From positions 1-64,000 of the forward strand of contig JBCCJI010000007.1 in the NCBI GenBank assembly GCA_039027855.1: 64,000 bases of DNA, read 5' to 3'. The notes beneath the pieces were generated by a model, which was not told the origin of the DNA, made no database searches, and saw only the letters and a program-made list of their open reading frames with translations. Position 1 is the stretch's first letter. Each line of letters opens with the position of its first letter. Origin of the DNA: Thermohalobaculum sp039027855 (GTDB lineage: Bacteria; Pseudomonadota; Alphaproteobacteria; Rhodobacterales; Rhodobacteraceae). This document shows, piece by piece, positions 37,142 to 46,238 of this stretch. A program made the position numbers and the translations under genes.

Positions 37142-37918
37142 TCAGCGGCTCTCGTCCCGCTCGAAGGTCGAGAAATCGACCATCGTGCCAAGGACCTGGA
37201 GATAGGCGATCATCGCATCGAGCTCGGTGATGTGCTTGTCGCCGTCGAAGTTGCGGGCTTGGGCGCCGGGATAGCGCTCAAGCAGTCCCGAATGGTCGGC
37301 ATCGTCGCTGGCCTGGGCGCGCAGGTCGCGTGCCGCCATCTTCACCATCTCGTCGGTGTAGGGCGTGCCGACAAACCGCTCGGTCTTGATGCGCGCGACC
37401 ACGTTCTCGAAGTCGAGCTCGGTCTCGGCGAGCCAGGGATAGGCCGGCATCACACTCTCGGGCACCAGCGCGCGCGGGTCGTACATGTGGTCCACATGCC
37501 AGGCGTCCGAATAGCGGCCGCCGACGCGGGCGAGATCGGGCCCGGTGCGCTTGGAGCCCCATTGGAAGGGGTGGTCGTACATGCTCTCGGCCGCCAGGCT
37601 GTAATGACCGTAGCGCTCCACCTCGTCGCGGATCGGGCGGATCATCTGGCTGTGGCAGACATAGCAGCCCTCGCGCAGGTAGATGTCGCGTCCCGCAAGC
37701 TCGAGCGGGCTGTAGGGGCGCACGCCCTCCACCTCCTCGATAGTGTTCTCGAGGTAGAAGAGCGGCGCGATCTCGACCATGCCGCCGACGGTGACGACGG
37801 CGAAGGAGAGCCCCATCAGAAGCGTGGCATTCCGCTCGATGTTCGGGTGCTGGCGGAAGAACCAGTTGCCCTTCTTCGGCGCGGGCTTCTGGTCTTGCTT
37901 GCTGGGATCGGTGCTCAT
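37142..37918 (-). CDS. ccoO: cbb3 cytochrome c oxidase subunit II (monohaem cytochrome c)
   Basis: A 258-residue protein with an N-terminal membrane helix (LLMGLSFAVVTVGGMVEIAP) and the haem site GCYVCHSQMIRP. PYSPLELAGRDIYLREGCYV and ITELDAMIAYLQVLGTMVD are diagnostic of CcoO/FixO. It is anchored in the inner membrane with the haem domain in the periplasm. Its ATG overlaps the stop of a 32-codon ORF (ATGA) lying between it and ccoN. Confidence 0.96.
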   Translation of the reverse strand: MSTDPSKQDQKPAPKKGNWFFRQHPNIERNATLLMGLSFAVVTVGGMVEIAPLFYLENTIEEVEGVRPYSPLELAGRDIYLREGCYVCHSQMIRPIRDEVERYGHYSLAAESMYDHPFQWGSKRTGPDLARVGGRYSDAWHVDHMYDPRALVPESVMPAYPWLAETELDFENVVARIKTERFVGTPYTDEMVKMAARDLRAQASDDADHSGLLERYPGAQARNFDGDKHITELDAMIAYLQVLGTMVDFSTFERDESR

Positions 37919-38013
37919 TGCACGCTCTCCTCGGTCACGGTGACGTGGGCGGGGTTTGCCGGGGCATCAGCGCCCCGACCTTTCATGCTCAAGATCATGA
38001 GGTTACGCGTCAT
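37915..38013 (-). CDS. Candidate 32-residue ORF between ccoN and ccoO
   Basis: In the gap between ccoN and ccoO the minus strand carries ATG (38013-38011) to TGA (37917-37915), 32 codons, starting MTRNLMILSMKGRGADAP. GGGAG lies eight bases before the ATG, and the TGA overlaps the ccoO start as ATGA. It begins 13 bases after the ccoN stop. The peptide is polar with no membrane helix, unlike CcoQ. It may be a leader that couples ccoO translation or a small protein; it may also be chance. Confidence 0.45.
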   Translation of the reverse strand: MTRNLMILSMKGRGADAPANPAHVTVTEESVQ

Positions 38014-38026
38014 GGGTCACGCTCCC

Positions 38027-39688
38027 TCACTCGGCCGGGGTCAGCCGGGCGGCGCGTGCCGCCTCGGCCGCCTGCTCGCGGACGCTCACCCGACCGCGGG
38101 CGGTCTGGTAGAGGTTCCAGCACATCAAGCCGGCGCCGATCAGGTACAGCACGCCCCCCAGACCCCGGATCACGTAATAGGGGTGCAGCACAGCGACCGT
38201 GTCGGCGAAGCTGTTGACGAGGAAGCCGAACTGGTCGGTCTCGCGCCACATCAGGCCCTGGGTGATCCCGCTGACCCACATCGACGCCGCGTAGAGGACG
38301 ATGCCGATGGTGGCGAGCCAGAAGTGCCAGGACACGAGGCTGAGGCTGTAGAGCCGCTGCGCATTCCAGAGCTTCGGCACCAGGTAGTAGAGCGCGCCAA
38401 AGGTGATCATGCCGTTCCAGCCGAGCGCGCCCGAATGCACGTGCCCGATCGTCCAGTCGGTGTAGTGGCTGAGCGAGTTGACCGCCTTGATGGACATGAG
38501 CGGCCCTTCGAAGGTCGCCATGCCGTAGAAGGCGACCGAGACCACCAGCATGCGCAGGACCGGGTCGGTGCGCAGCTTGTCCCAGGCGCCGGCACAGGTC
38601 ATCAGGCCGTTGATCATGCCGCCCCAGCTGGGCATCCACAGCATGATCGAGAACACCATGCCCAGTGTCTGCGCCCAGTCGGGCAGCGCTGTGTAATGCA
38701 GGTGGTGGGGACCCGCCCAGATGTACAGGAAGATCAGCGACCAGAAGTGGATGATGCTGAGCTTGTAGCTGTAGACCGGCCGCTCGGCCTGTTTCGGGAT
38801 GAAGTAGTACATCATCCCAAGGAAGCCTGCGGTCAGGAAGAAGCCGACGGCGTTATGGCCGTACCACCACTGCGTCAGCGCGTCCTGCACGCCCGAGAAG
38901 AGCTGCACCGACTTCGACCCCCAGATGCTGACCGGGATCGAGATGTTGTTGATCAGGTGCAGCATCGCGACGGTGACGATGAAGCTGAGCAGGAACCAGT
39001 TGGCGACGTAGATGTGGGGTTCCTTGCGCTTGATCAGCGTGCCGAGGAACAGGCCCAGATAGGCGACCCAGACGATGGTCAACCAGAGATCGACGTACCA
39101 TTCCGGTTCGGCATATTCCTTGGACTGGGTGCCGCCGAGGACATAACCGGTCGCGGCCAGCACGATGAAGATCTGGTAGCCCCAGAACACGAACCAGGCG
39201 AGATCGTTGGAGATGAGCCGCGTCCGCCCCGTGCGCTGTACGATGTAGAGCGACGTGGCGATCAGCGCGTTGCCACCGAAGGCGAAGATCACCGCCGAGG
39301 TATGCAGCGGGCGAAGCCGGCCGAAGGATGTCCAGGGGAGATCGAAATTCAGCGCCGGATAGGCGAGCTGAAAGGCGATGAAACACCCGGCCGCAAAGCC
39401 GACGATACCCCAGAGGGCGGTCGCGATCACGCCGGCCCGGATCACGGCATCGTCGTAGCCACTATGCGGATCGGGCCCACCGGCCAGCGCGACCTTTTTC
39501 GGGTCTGCGGTCATTACGCGATAAAAAAGGAACGCAGCCAGCGCGAGGATCAGGAGCGCATGGACGCGGTAAGCGAGATCGTGCCCGAAATTCGCCGCCA
39601 TGGCGGCGAACACGGCGAGAATCCCTAGCCCGGATAGCTTAAAGGCCGTCGGCATCAGTGTCTCCCGTGACCAGTCGTCGTTCGTCAT
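38027..39688 (-). CDS. ccoN: cbb3 cytochrome c oxidase subunit I
   Basis: The 553-residue protein has about twelve membrane segments and CcoN landmarks: FGRLRPLHTSAVIFAFGGNA for a low-spin haem His, YGHNAVGFFLTAGFLGMMYY for the CuB His region, WAGPHHLHYTALPDWAQTLG with the paired His, and SHYTDWTIGHVHSGALGWNG carrying the haem-binding histidines. It reduces oxygen at high affinity and pumps protons. It is first in the operon; an FNR-box-like site lies 60 bases upstream. Confidence 0.97.
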   Translation of the reverse strand: MTNDDWSRETLMPTAFKLSGLGILAVFAAMAANFGHDLAYRVHALLILALAAFLFYRVMTADPKKVALAGGPDPHSGYDDAVIRAGVIATALWGIVGFAAGCFIAFQLAYPALNFDLPWTSFGRLRPLHTSAVIFAFGGNALIATSLYIVQRTGRTRLISNDLAWFVFWGYQIFIVLAATGYVLGGTQSKEYAEPEWYVDLWLTIVWVAYLGLFLGTLIKRKEPHIYVANWFLLSFIVTVAMLHLINNISIPVSIWGSKSVQLFSGVQDALTQWWYGHNAVGFFLTAGFLGMMYYFIPKQAERPVYSYKLSIIHFWSLIFLYIWAGPHHLHYTALPDWAQTLGMVFSIMLWMPSWGGMINGLMTCAGAWDKLRTDPVLRMLVVSVAFYGMATFEGPLMSIKAVNSLSHYTDWTIGHVHSGALGWNGMITFGALYYLVPKLWNAQRLYSLSLVSWHFWLATIGIVLYAASMWVSGITQGLMWRETDQFGFLVNSFADTVAVLHPYYVIRGLGGVLYLIGAGLMCWNLYQTARGRVSVREQAAEAARAARLTPAE

Positions 39689-39747
39689 TCTGGGCCGACA
39701 GAGAGGTCGGCTTACTCTGTGACTGACTGACGGGAGGGCGGCTCTCC

Positions 39748-39761
39748 TTGATCTCGGACAA
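39748..39761. promoter_or_regulatory. FNR/FnrL box upstream of ccoN
   Basis: TTGATCTCGGACAA matches the FnrL consensus TTGAT-N4-ATCAA at nine of ten positions (the second half-site reads GACAA, with one further change at T to A). It is centred about 66 bases before the ccoN ATG and its regulator gene is adjacent. FnrL control of ccoNOQP under low oxygen is well established in Rhodobacter. Confidence 0.65.
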
Positions 39762-39864
39762 GGACTATCCTTTCGGACGGTGTGGTCCCTGCGGTTCCCT
39801 GATCATGCGCCAGGATTTCCCGGCTGAGATGGCGGCTTTGCCGTGTGCCGACATGCGCAAACGC

Positions 39865-39892
39865 AAAAGGGCCACGCGATAGCGCGGCCCTT
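39865..39892 (-). terminator. Intrinsic terminator of fnrL
   Basis: On the minus strand AAGGGCC (39886-39892) and GGCCCTT (39867-39873) enclose GCG-N-CGC, giving a ten-pair stem with one mismatch and a GATA-type tetraloop, followed by TTTTGCGTTTG. It starts 24 bases after the fnrL stop and separates fnrL from the ccoN promoter. Confidence 0.75.
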
Positions 39893-39915
39893 AAAGCTCT
39901 GAGATATCTGAAGAT

Positions 39916-40689
39916 TTATCCGAGCGGCGCGCCGTCGCCGTCTTCGCCGGCCATATCGGCCAACAGGTCGGTATTGACCAGCGTCACCTCGCGCGCGCCG
40001 TTCGCCATCTCGATCAATCCTTCGCGACGCATTGCCGTCATCTGCCGGCTCACCGTCTCGATGGTCAGGCCCAGAAAGCTCGCCATATCCTCGCGCCCGA
40101 GCGGCAGCACGATCTTCACGGCGCCAACCGGTACCGCCTCGTCCAAAGCCTGCCGCCGTGCCACCATGCCGAGGAAGTTGGCCACTTTCTCACGCGCCGT
40201 GCGCCGACCGAGCGTGAGCAAGGCCTCGCGCGCCGCATCGAGCTCATCGAGCGTCATGGCGAGCAGCTTGCTCTCAAGCGCCGGGGTCTCTTGCAGCATG
40301 GTTTCGAAGCGATGTCGCTCGAAGGTGCAGAGGACCACGTCGTCCACCGCCTCGGCGTCATAGGTGATGTAGGGTCGCAGCGGTCGGCCGATGAAGTCCG
40401 AGGCGAACAGCAGGCCGACGATCTGGCGCCGTCCGTCAGCCATCATCCGCGTCAGGGCCACATGACCCTCGACCACCGTGCCGACGAAAGGCAACGCTTC
40501 GCCGGCCATGGCTATGGTGGCGCCCGCTTCGAAGCGGCGGTAGCGCTTCACGCCTTCCAGCGTGAGCATCTCGAAATCGTTGCAGAGCGAACAGACCGCC
40601 CGCTCGCGCACTACGCAGCTTTCGCAGGGGGCTCGTCGCGGCTCGGTCGTGATCATCGAGTTGCTCGTCTTCGGGTGGCTCTGGCGCAT
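39916..40689 (-). CDS. fnrL: Oxygen-responsive Crp/Fnr-family regulator FnrL
   Basis: The 257-residue protein has the Fe-S cysteine cluster CESCVVRERAVCSLC near the N-terminus with a further Cys in VVLCTFERHRF, a cyclic-nucleotide-like beta-roll, and a C-terminal helix-turn-helix LGLTIETVSRQMTAM. Its recognition helix E-x-V-S-R matches FNR, predicting TTGAT-type sites. It senses oxygen through a [4Fe-4S] cluster and activates microaerobic genes. An internal ATG at 40656 gives a length closer to known FnrL. It lies between ccoN and a HemN-like gene, a classic Rhodobacter arrangement. Confidence 0.92.
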   Translation of the reverse strand: MRQSHPKTSNSMITTEPRRAPCESCVVRERAVCSLCNDFEMLTLEGVKRYRRFEAGATIAMAGEALPFVGTVVEGHVALTRMMADGRRQIVGLLFASDFIGRPLRPYITYDAEAVDDVVLCTFERHRFETMLQETPALESKLLAMTLDELDAAREALLTLGRRTAREKVANFLGMVARRQALDEAVPVGAVKIVLPLGREDMASFLGLTIETVSRQMTAMRREGLIEMANGAREVTLVNTDLLADMAGEDGDGAPLG

Positions 40690-40739
40690 GGATCTCTAAC
40701 TCCACGATGCGGGAAGCACTTCCGAACAATGGCATCGTC

Positions 40740-40753
40740 TTGTCCTGTGTCAA
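40740..40753. promoter_or_regulatory. Weak FNR-like palindrome in the fnrL/hemN divergent region
   Basis: TTGTCCTGTGTCAA is a TTG-N8-CAA palindrome with TTGTC and GTCAA half-sites, matching the FNR consensus at seven of ten positions. It lies about 50 bases from the fnrL start and 37 from the hemN-like start, so FnrL could autoregulate and control both. Fit is imperfect. Confidence 0.35.
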
Positions 40754-40789
40754 GGAGATTAGACACCTATAACCGCATGCATAGCCGCT

Positions 40790-42184
40790 ATGGACAGGGG
40801 TTTTGGCACAGACATGGGAACAGAACGGGGCCAGCCATGGCCGCCGATCGGGGCGCCCGTACCGCCGAGATTTGCCTGTTATCCCACGCCCGATAGCTTC
40901 GGCCCGCTCGACACCGGCAGCTTTGCGCGATGGTTGGGCGCAATGCGCCGCGGCGCGACTGTCGGGCTCTATCTGCATGTGCCCTTTTGTCCCAGGCTCT
41001 GCTGGTGGTGCGCCTGCCGGACCGAGCTTTCCGCGCCCGGACGGCCGGCGGAGCATGCGCAGACACTGGAGATGGAGCTTGGCTTGCTCGCTGAGGCGCT
41101 GCCCGCGGGAATCAAGCTCGGCCGACTGCATCTGGGCGGTGGGTCACCCGCGATGCTGGGTGGCGAGCGGCTTGCGGCACTTGTCGCCCGCGCCATGGAT
41201 GCCTTCACGCCGACCCGCGGCACCGAGGTCGTATTCGAAGCGGCGAGCTTCGATCATGACGAGGGCGTCGATGCCATTGTCGCAGCTCTGTCGCGCATGA
41301 TGCCCGTTGCCGTGACCCTTGGCTTCGGCGCGCCGGGTGGCCCCGATGGGAGCCTCGCGCTCGACACCGAGGTGGCGACCATCGCGCGGGTCATGCGAGC
41401 CGGTGCCGTGAGTGTCTCGGCCGATGTGCTGGTCGGTCTGCCGGGCGAGGCGCCCGATGGCTTTGGGCGGCGGCTGAAGGCGATCATCGCGGCGCGACCG
41501 GCACGCGTGATCCTGACCCCCTGGGCGCATGCGCCGCTCCGCGCCCGGCGTCAGGCACGGCTGGGCGGCGCAGCACCCGGGTTCACGGCGCGCGCGGCGC
41601 AGACCGATGCGGCGGGCGAGGCGCTGTCGCGGGCGGGATATCGCCTGGTCGGTGCCGCCACCTGGGTGCGCCGCGGCGATCCGCTGCTGGCGGCGGCGGC
41701 CGGTGATCGCCTGTGCTGGGGTTTTGACGGCCTCAATGAGCGCAGCGGCGATGCGGTGATCGGGCTCGGCCCCTCGGCCGTCTCGCGCCTGCCGTCCGGC
41801 CTTGCCCAGAACCCGGGGGCCTATGCCGCGTGGCGGCGGATGGTGCTCGCCGGTCGCCTGCCGGCATGGCGCGGTCATCTGTCGACGGCGCCGTCGCGCC
41901 TCAGGGCCGATCTGGTTTCGGATCTGGTCTGCCGGGGCCGTGTCGAGATCGATCGTCTCGCCCGGATCCACGGTCCATCGGCACGTGCGCTCGGCCCGGC
42001 GGTGCGGCGCCTGATCCGCGATGCGCCCGCGGGGATGGTGGTCCCACTCAGCGGTCCCGGCGAGGGGGTCGGCGGCTTCATGCTGACGCGCCCAGGCCTC
42101 GATGGCGCCCAGCGCTGCGCGCTTGCGTTGCTCGAAGCGCTCTCGCGCGACGCCGACGGGGCGCTGGGTGCCCATGTCGTTTAA
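40790..42184 (+). CDS. HemN-like oxygen-independent coproporphyrinogen III oxidase (radical SAM)
   Basis: The 464-residue protein has the radical-SAM cluster motif in LYLHVPFCPRLCWWCACR (C-x3-C-x2-C, with the extra Cys two further on as in HemN CxxxCxxCxC), followed by LHLGGGSPAML in place of the usual GGGTPT. Length matches HemN (about 450). The opening RFACYPTPDSF also resembles HemN's RYTSYPTA. It likely decarboxylates coproporphyrinogen III for anaerobic haem synthesis. Several motif positions differ from standard HemN, so a paralog with altered specificity is possible. It is divergent from fnrL. Confidence 0.8.
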   Translation: MDRGFGTDMGTERGQPWPPIGAPVPPRFACYPTPDSFGPLDTGSFARWLGAMRRGATVGLYLHVPFCPRLCWWCACRTELSAPGRPAEHAQTLEMELGLLAEALPAGIKLGRLHLGGGSPAMLGGERLAALVARAMDAFTPTRGTEVVFEAASFDHDEGVDAIVAALSRMMPVAVTLGFGAPGGPDGSLALDTEVATIARVMRAGAVSVSADVLVGLPGEAPDGFGRRLKAIIAARPARVILTPWAHAPLRARRQARLGGAAPGFTARAAQTDAAGEALSRAGYRLVGAATWVRRGDPLLAAAAGDRLCWGFDGLNERSGDAVIGLGPSAVSRLPSGLAQNPGAYAAWRRMVLAGRLPAWRGHLSTAPSRLRADLVSDLVCRGRVEIDRLARIHGPSARALGPAVRRLIRDAPAGMVVPLSGPGEGVGGFMLTRPGLDGAQRCALALLEALSRDADGALGAHVV

Positions 42185-42199
42185 TCCTTGCGGGCCCGA

Positions 42200-43456
42200 T
42201 CAGGCGAAGCGCGCCGGGTCATAGGGTCGGGGGTCGACGGTCGGCCGCGCACCCGCAATCATCGAGGCGATCAGCCGCCCTGTCGCCGGCGCCATCGTCA
42301 TGCCGTAGTGCCCATGACCAAAGGCGGCCCACAGACCCGGGTGCCCCGGGACCGGACCGATCACCGGGATGCTGTCGGGCAACGACGGACGGCTGCCGGC
42401 CCAAGGAATGGCACCTTCCGTGTCGATCCCCGGAAACATTCGCTCGGCGATCTGCAGCATGGCAGGCAGGTCGTCCTCGGGGTCGGGCGGTCTGCCTGGC
42501 CCGGTGAAGGCGCTGCTGCCGGCCAGGCGCACGCCGTTGGCCATCCGGCTCGCAACCATACGCGCGCCGCTGTCCATCACGCTGTTGCGGATATCGGTCT
42601 CGGCCCAGGGCAGGGTGACATGGCGGCCATGCTCCGCCTCGAGGGGGATGTCGACACCGAGCGATGAGAGCAGCGCGCGCGACGCCCATCCCGCCGCCAC
42701 CACGACGAGATCGGCCTCGAGACGGCGTTGCGTGGTGGTGATCTGCCAGTTGGTGCCGTCGCGCGCGATCCCCGTGACCCGCGCTTGCAGCATCGCTGTA
42801 CCGAGGGATGCAGCCGCACGCTGAAGCGCCTTGCCGGCCGCTTCCGGATCATGCAACCGCGCCATGCCTTCCATCGCGATGGCATGGCCGTAGTCCGGGG
42901 AGAGGGCGGGTTCGATCTCGGCCAGCATGGCTCGATCGAGCGCGATAAGCCCGACCCCTTCGGCGCGTTTGAGCTGCCAGGCGATTGCCTCCATGTCCGG
43001 CTGCGGGCCGCGGGTCGCATGGATGAAAAGGCTGTCGCCGATCAGCGCCGATGCACCGGCCTCGGCCAGATCGGCGCGCCAGTGATCTGCCGATGGTGCC
43101 GCCAGTTGTTCAAGCGCCGCCGCGCCATGCACCGCATCATGCTCGTTGGCCGTGGCCATGGCCCGGCGGAGCCAGGGCAGTAGACGTGGCAGATGCCCGG
43201 GCGCGATCCTGAGCGCGCGGTCGGCGCCCATCAGCATGCGCATCGCCTCGCCCATGACGCCGGGCAGGATCAGTGGCACCGCTCCGCCGGCGACGATCAC
43301 GCCTGCATTGCCCTTGCTCGCCCCGGTGGCGGCCGGGTTCTCGTCGATCACGGTGATGCTTGGGCCGTCGCGGTTGCCAAGGCGGGCGAGCGCAAGGGCG
43401 ACCGAGAGGCCAACCGCCCCTGCGCCGATCACCGCCACCGCGCGCACACCCTGCAT
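42200..43456 (-). CDS. FAD-dependent D-amino-acid dehydrogenase-like oxidoreductase (DAO family)
   Basis: A 418-residue flavoprotein: dinucleotide site AVAVIGAGAVGLSVALALAR, then GNAGVIVAGGAVPLILPG as in DadA. DadA-like C-terminal features are WAGSRPSLPDSIPVIGPVPG and LWAAFGHGHYGMTMAPATGR. It probably oxidises D-amino acids or similar amines and passes electrons to the respiratory chain. Convergent with hemN, divergent from the amidase gene 110 bases away. Confidence 0.85.
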   Translation of the reverse strand: MQGVRAVAVIGAGAVGLSVALALARLGNRDGPSITVIDENPAATGASKGNAGVIVAGGAVPLILPGVMGEAMRMLMGADRALRIAPGHLPRLLPWLRRAMATANEHDAVHGAAALEQLAAPSADHWRADLAEAGASALIGDSLFIHATRGPQPDMEAIAWQLKRAEGVGLIALDRAMLAEIEPALSPDYGHAIAMEGMARLHDPEAAGKALQRAAASLGTAMLQARVTGIARDGTNWQITTTQRRLEADLVVVAAGWASRALLSSLGVDIPLEAEHGRHVTLPWAETDIRNSVMDSGARMVASRMANGVRLAGSSAFTGPGRPPDPEDDLPAMLQIAERMFPGIDTEGAIPWAGSRPSLPDSIPVIGPVPGHPGLWAAFGHGHYGMTMAPATGRLIASMIAGARPTVDPRPYDPARFA

Positions 43457-43566
43457 GATCCAAGCGGTAGCCCGCCCGGACAGGGATCGCCAGCGATATC
43501 GCGCGCGCGGTTGACGCCTTGTCCCGTCGGTCGCACGGTCGCGCGCAAACGCCAGCCCGGAGAGCG

Positions 43567-44970
43567 ATGATGACCGATGCCCTATGGCGCCTGCCGGCGG
43601 TGGTTCTCCGTGAGATGGTGGCGACGCGAGTGATCAGTGCACGCGAGGCTGCCGAGGCCGCGATCGCCCGCATGGATACGGTGAACCCGGCCCTGAATGC
43701 CGTGGTCACCCGTTTCGACGAGCAAGCGCTGGCCGAGGCCGACCGCGTGGATGCGGCCCTTGCCGCCGGTGAGGCGCCGGGCCCGCTGATGGGCGTGCCC
43801 GTGACGGTGAAGGTGATCGCCGATCAGGCGGGGCATGCGACGACCAACGGCCTCAGGCTGCAGCGCGACCATGTCGTGGCCGAGGATGCGCCGGTCGTCG
43901 CCAACCTGCGCCGTGCGGGCGCGGTGATCGTGGGGCGCACCAACACGCCGGCCTTCTCGATCCGCTGGTTCACCCGCAACGCACTGCATGGTGCGACGCG
44001 CAACCCGCACAGCGCCGCGATCACGCCGGGCGGGTCATCGGGTGGCGCGTCATCGGCGGTGGCGGCGGGGATCGGCGCGGTGGCCCATGGCACCGATATC
44101 GCGGGCTCGGTGCGCTATCCCGCCTATGTCTGCAACCTGCACGGCCTGCGCCCCTCGCTCGGCCGGGTGCCCCAGGTGAACCCCGGCCAGGCCGATCGCT
44201 CGATCGGCCCGCAGATCATGGCCGTCTCGGGCCCGCTTGCCCGGCGCATCGACGATATCGAGGCGGCGCTTGTTGCCATGTCTGCCGGCGATGCGCGCGA
44301 TGGCTGGTGGGTACCCGCGCCGCTGACCGGCCCGGCGCTGGCGCGGCGCGTGGCGCTGGTGACCCACCCCGATGGATTGGACACCGCGCCCGAGGTCGTC
44401 GCGGCGCTTAAGGCCGCGGCGGCGGTGCTTGCCGATCACGGCTGGCAGGTCGAAGAGGTCGAGGCGCCGACGCTCCAGGAAGGCGTGGCGCTCAACATCG
44501 CGCTCTGGATGGGCGAGTTTCGTGGGCAGGGCGTCGCCCGCGTGGCCGAAGAGGCCGATCCCGACGCGAGCCGCATCGCGCCCTGGCTGCTTGAGCGCGC
44601 GGCCGAGTGCCCCGATGTCGAGACGGCGCTGCAGGCACGCATGGGTTTTGTCCGTCGCTGGCAGATGTTCCTCGAGACATGGCCGCTGGTGCTCTGTCCG
44701 GTCTCGGCCGACGCGCCGTTCGCCGACCATCAGGATGTCGAGAGCGCCGAAGCCTTCGACCGCGTGTTTCGCGCCCAGCTGACCCAGATCGCCCTACCGG
44801 TGACGGGCCTGCCCGCGCTGAACGTAGCGACCGGGCGCCCGGGCGCGCCGATGGGCGTACAGCTTGTCGCGCCCCGCTACCGCGAGGATCTGCTGATCGA
44901 GGCTGGGCGCGCGATCGAAGCCGCCCATCCGCCGGTCGAGCCGGTCGACCCGTTTGTCGTGGGTGGCTGA
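43567..44970 (+). CDS. Amidase (amidase-signature family)
   Basis: A 467-residue protein with the amidase-signature triad: Lys in GVPVTVKVIAD, the cis-Ser in PGGSSGGASSAVAAG, and the nucleophile Ser in GTDIAGSVRYPA. Length is typical. The substrate cannot be told from sequence; related enzymes hydrolyse aryl- or aliphatic amides. GGAGAG precedes the tandem ATGATG at 43567; the frame from 43519 is longer but lacks a ribosome site. Confidence 0.9.
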   Translation: MMTDALWRLPAVVLREMVATRVISAREAAEAAIARMDTVNPALNAVVTRFDEQALAEADRVDAALAAGEAPGPLMGVPVTVKVIADQAGHATTNGLRLQRDHVVAEDAPVVANLRRAGAVIVGRTNTPAFSIRWFTRNALHGATRNPHSAAITPGGSSGGASSAVAAGIGAVAHGTDIAGSVRYPAYVCNLHGLRPSLGRVPQVNPGQADRSIGPQIMAVSGPLARRIDDIEAALVAMSAGDARDGWWVPAPLTGPALARRVALVTHPDGLDTAPEVVAALKAAAAVLADHGWQVEEVEAPTLQEGVALNIALWMGEFRGQGVARVAEEADPDASRIAPWLLERAAECPDVETALQARMGFVRRWQMFLETWPLVLCPVSADAPFADHQDVESAEAFDRVFRAQLTQIALPVTGLPALNVATGRPGAPMGVQLVAPRYREDLLIEAGRAIEAAHPPVEPVDPFVVGG

Positions 44971-45083
44971 TCCCATACTGGCGGGACCCCGCCGACCCTC
45001 GGTCAAGGGCGCCCGGCCCCTCACCTCTGACCCCGGTGGCTTGGCTGCGTCGCCGGTAGGGGATCATGTCAAGGGGTGCTATC

Positions 45084-46238
45084 TCAGGCGCGGTCCGCGC
45101 GGCCCGGCATGGGTGGCGTTCCGTCATCGGCAGCCATGCGGGCGGCAACGGCGTCATGGCGCTCGGGCGCCAGCACCGCCTCGGCGATGTCCTCGCCCGA
45201 GAGCGCGCCGAACTTGAACCCGTGGCCCGAGCAGGCGGAGGCGGCCACGAGGCGCCCGGCGCGCCGCAGCGCAAACCGCGCGCCAGGCGCCAGCATCCAG
45301 TAACTCGCCTGGCCATGGCTGATCTCGAAGCGGTCGAGATCGCGGAAGGCGCCGGCATAGCGGGCCAGCATCCCGTCCATCTCGCCGCGCGTCATCACCC
45401 GGTCGCTGTCGGCCGCATCGGCGCGCCCCATCGCGCCGCAGCCAAGCTTGGCGGGCAGGCCGGCGATGGGCGGCATGCCCCACAGATCGTCGGCGCCGCC
45501 GAGATCGGTCCAGCAGGGCATGGCCTCCCAGGCCTCGGCCAGGTGGTCGGGTGGGCGGGCATAAAGGATCACCGTTCGGCGATAGACCAGATCACCGGCC
45601 AGATCGGGCAGAAGCCCGGGCAGCCCCGCGCCTGCAGTGGCGACGATGGCCTCGCCCGACAGGCTGCGCCCGTCGGCCGTTGCGACCCGCCCGCCCTCGG
45701 CATCGAGGGCCACGGCCGGCGCGTGCTCCATCACCGCGACGCCGCGGGCGCGCAGCAGATCGGCCAGATCGACCATGATCCGGTTGGCCATCAGCGCTCC
45801 GCCGCCCGAGACGAGCCCCATGGCGATGTTGCGCTGACCGAGCGCCGGAAAGCGGGCGAGCAGGGCATCGGCGCCCTCGATCCGCTCGTGGTCGATCCCC
45901 ATTGCCTCGAACAGGCTCCGCGTCCGGTCGCCATAGTCGCCGGCCTGTTGGCTCAGCGTCAGGATCCCGCGCTCGGCAAAGTAGTGTCCGCGCCCATGGG
46001 GCAGGGCCGCGAACAGCCGCTCCCAGGCCTCAAAGGCCGCGCCGATCCGCCGGGCATAACCCGGATGGTCGGGATAGGAATGGCGGATCAGCCGGTGATG
46101 GTCGGTCGAGGCGGCCGAGGGGCAGGGCACAGGCCCCTTCTCGATCACCGTCGCCCGTACGCCCGCGTTCGCCAGCGCATGCGCCGTGCACAATCCCACG
46201 ATCCCGGCGCCCACGACGATGATGTGGCGTCCAGTCAT
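45084..46238 (-). CDS. FAD-dependent amine oxidoreductase (DAO family, sarcosine-oxidase-like)
   Basis: The 384-residue flavoprotein starts HIIVVGAGIVGLCTAHALA and keeps the monomeric-sarcosine-oxidase-like ending SACSGHGFKFGALSGEDIAE. The substrate may be an N-methyl or secondary amino acid. Its ATG overlaps the stop of a small secreted-protein gene (ATGA). It converges with the amidase across 113 bases. Confidence 0.83.
   Translation of the reverse strand: MTGRHIIVVGAGIVGLCTAHALANAGVRATVIEKGPVPCPSAASTDHHRLIRHSYPDHPGYARRIGAAFEAWERLFAALPHGRGHYFAERGILTLSQQAGDYGDRTRSLFEAMGIDHERIEGADALLARFPALGQRNIAMGLVSGGGALMANRIMVDLADLLRARGVAVMEHAPAVALDAEGGRVATADGRSLSGEAIVATAGAGLPGLLPDLAGDLVYRRTVILYARPPDHLAEAWEAMPCWTDLGGADDLWGMPPIAGLPAKLGCGAMGRADAADSDRVMTRGEMDGMLARYAGAFRDLDRFEISHGQASYWMLAPGARFALRRAGRLVAASACSGHGFKFGALSGEDIAEAVLAPERHDAVAARMAADDGTPPMPGRADRA

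Noticed and set aside
37100..39628. 842-codon plus-strand ORF opposite ccoN and ccoO
   Set aside because: It is antisense to ccoN/ccoO, which have clear protein signatures. Long antisense frames are expected in high-GC DNA. No domain is visible and no ribosome site supports it.
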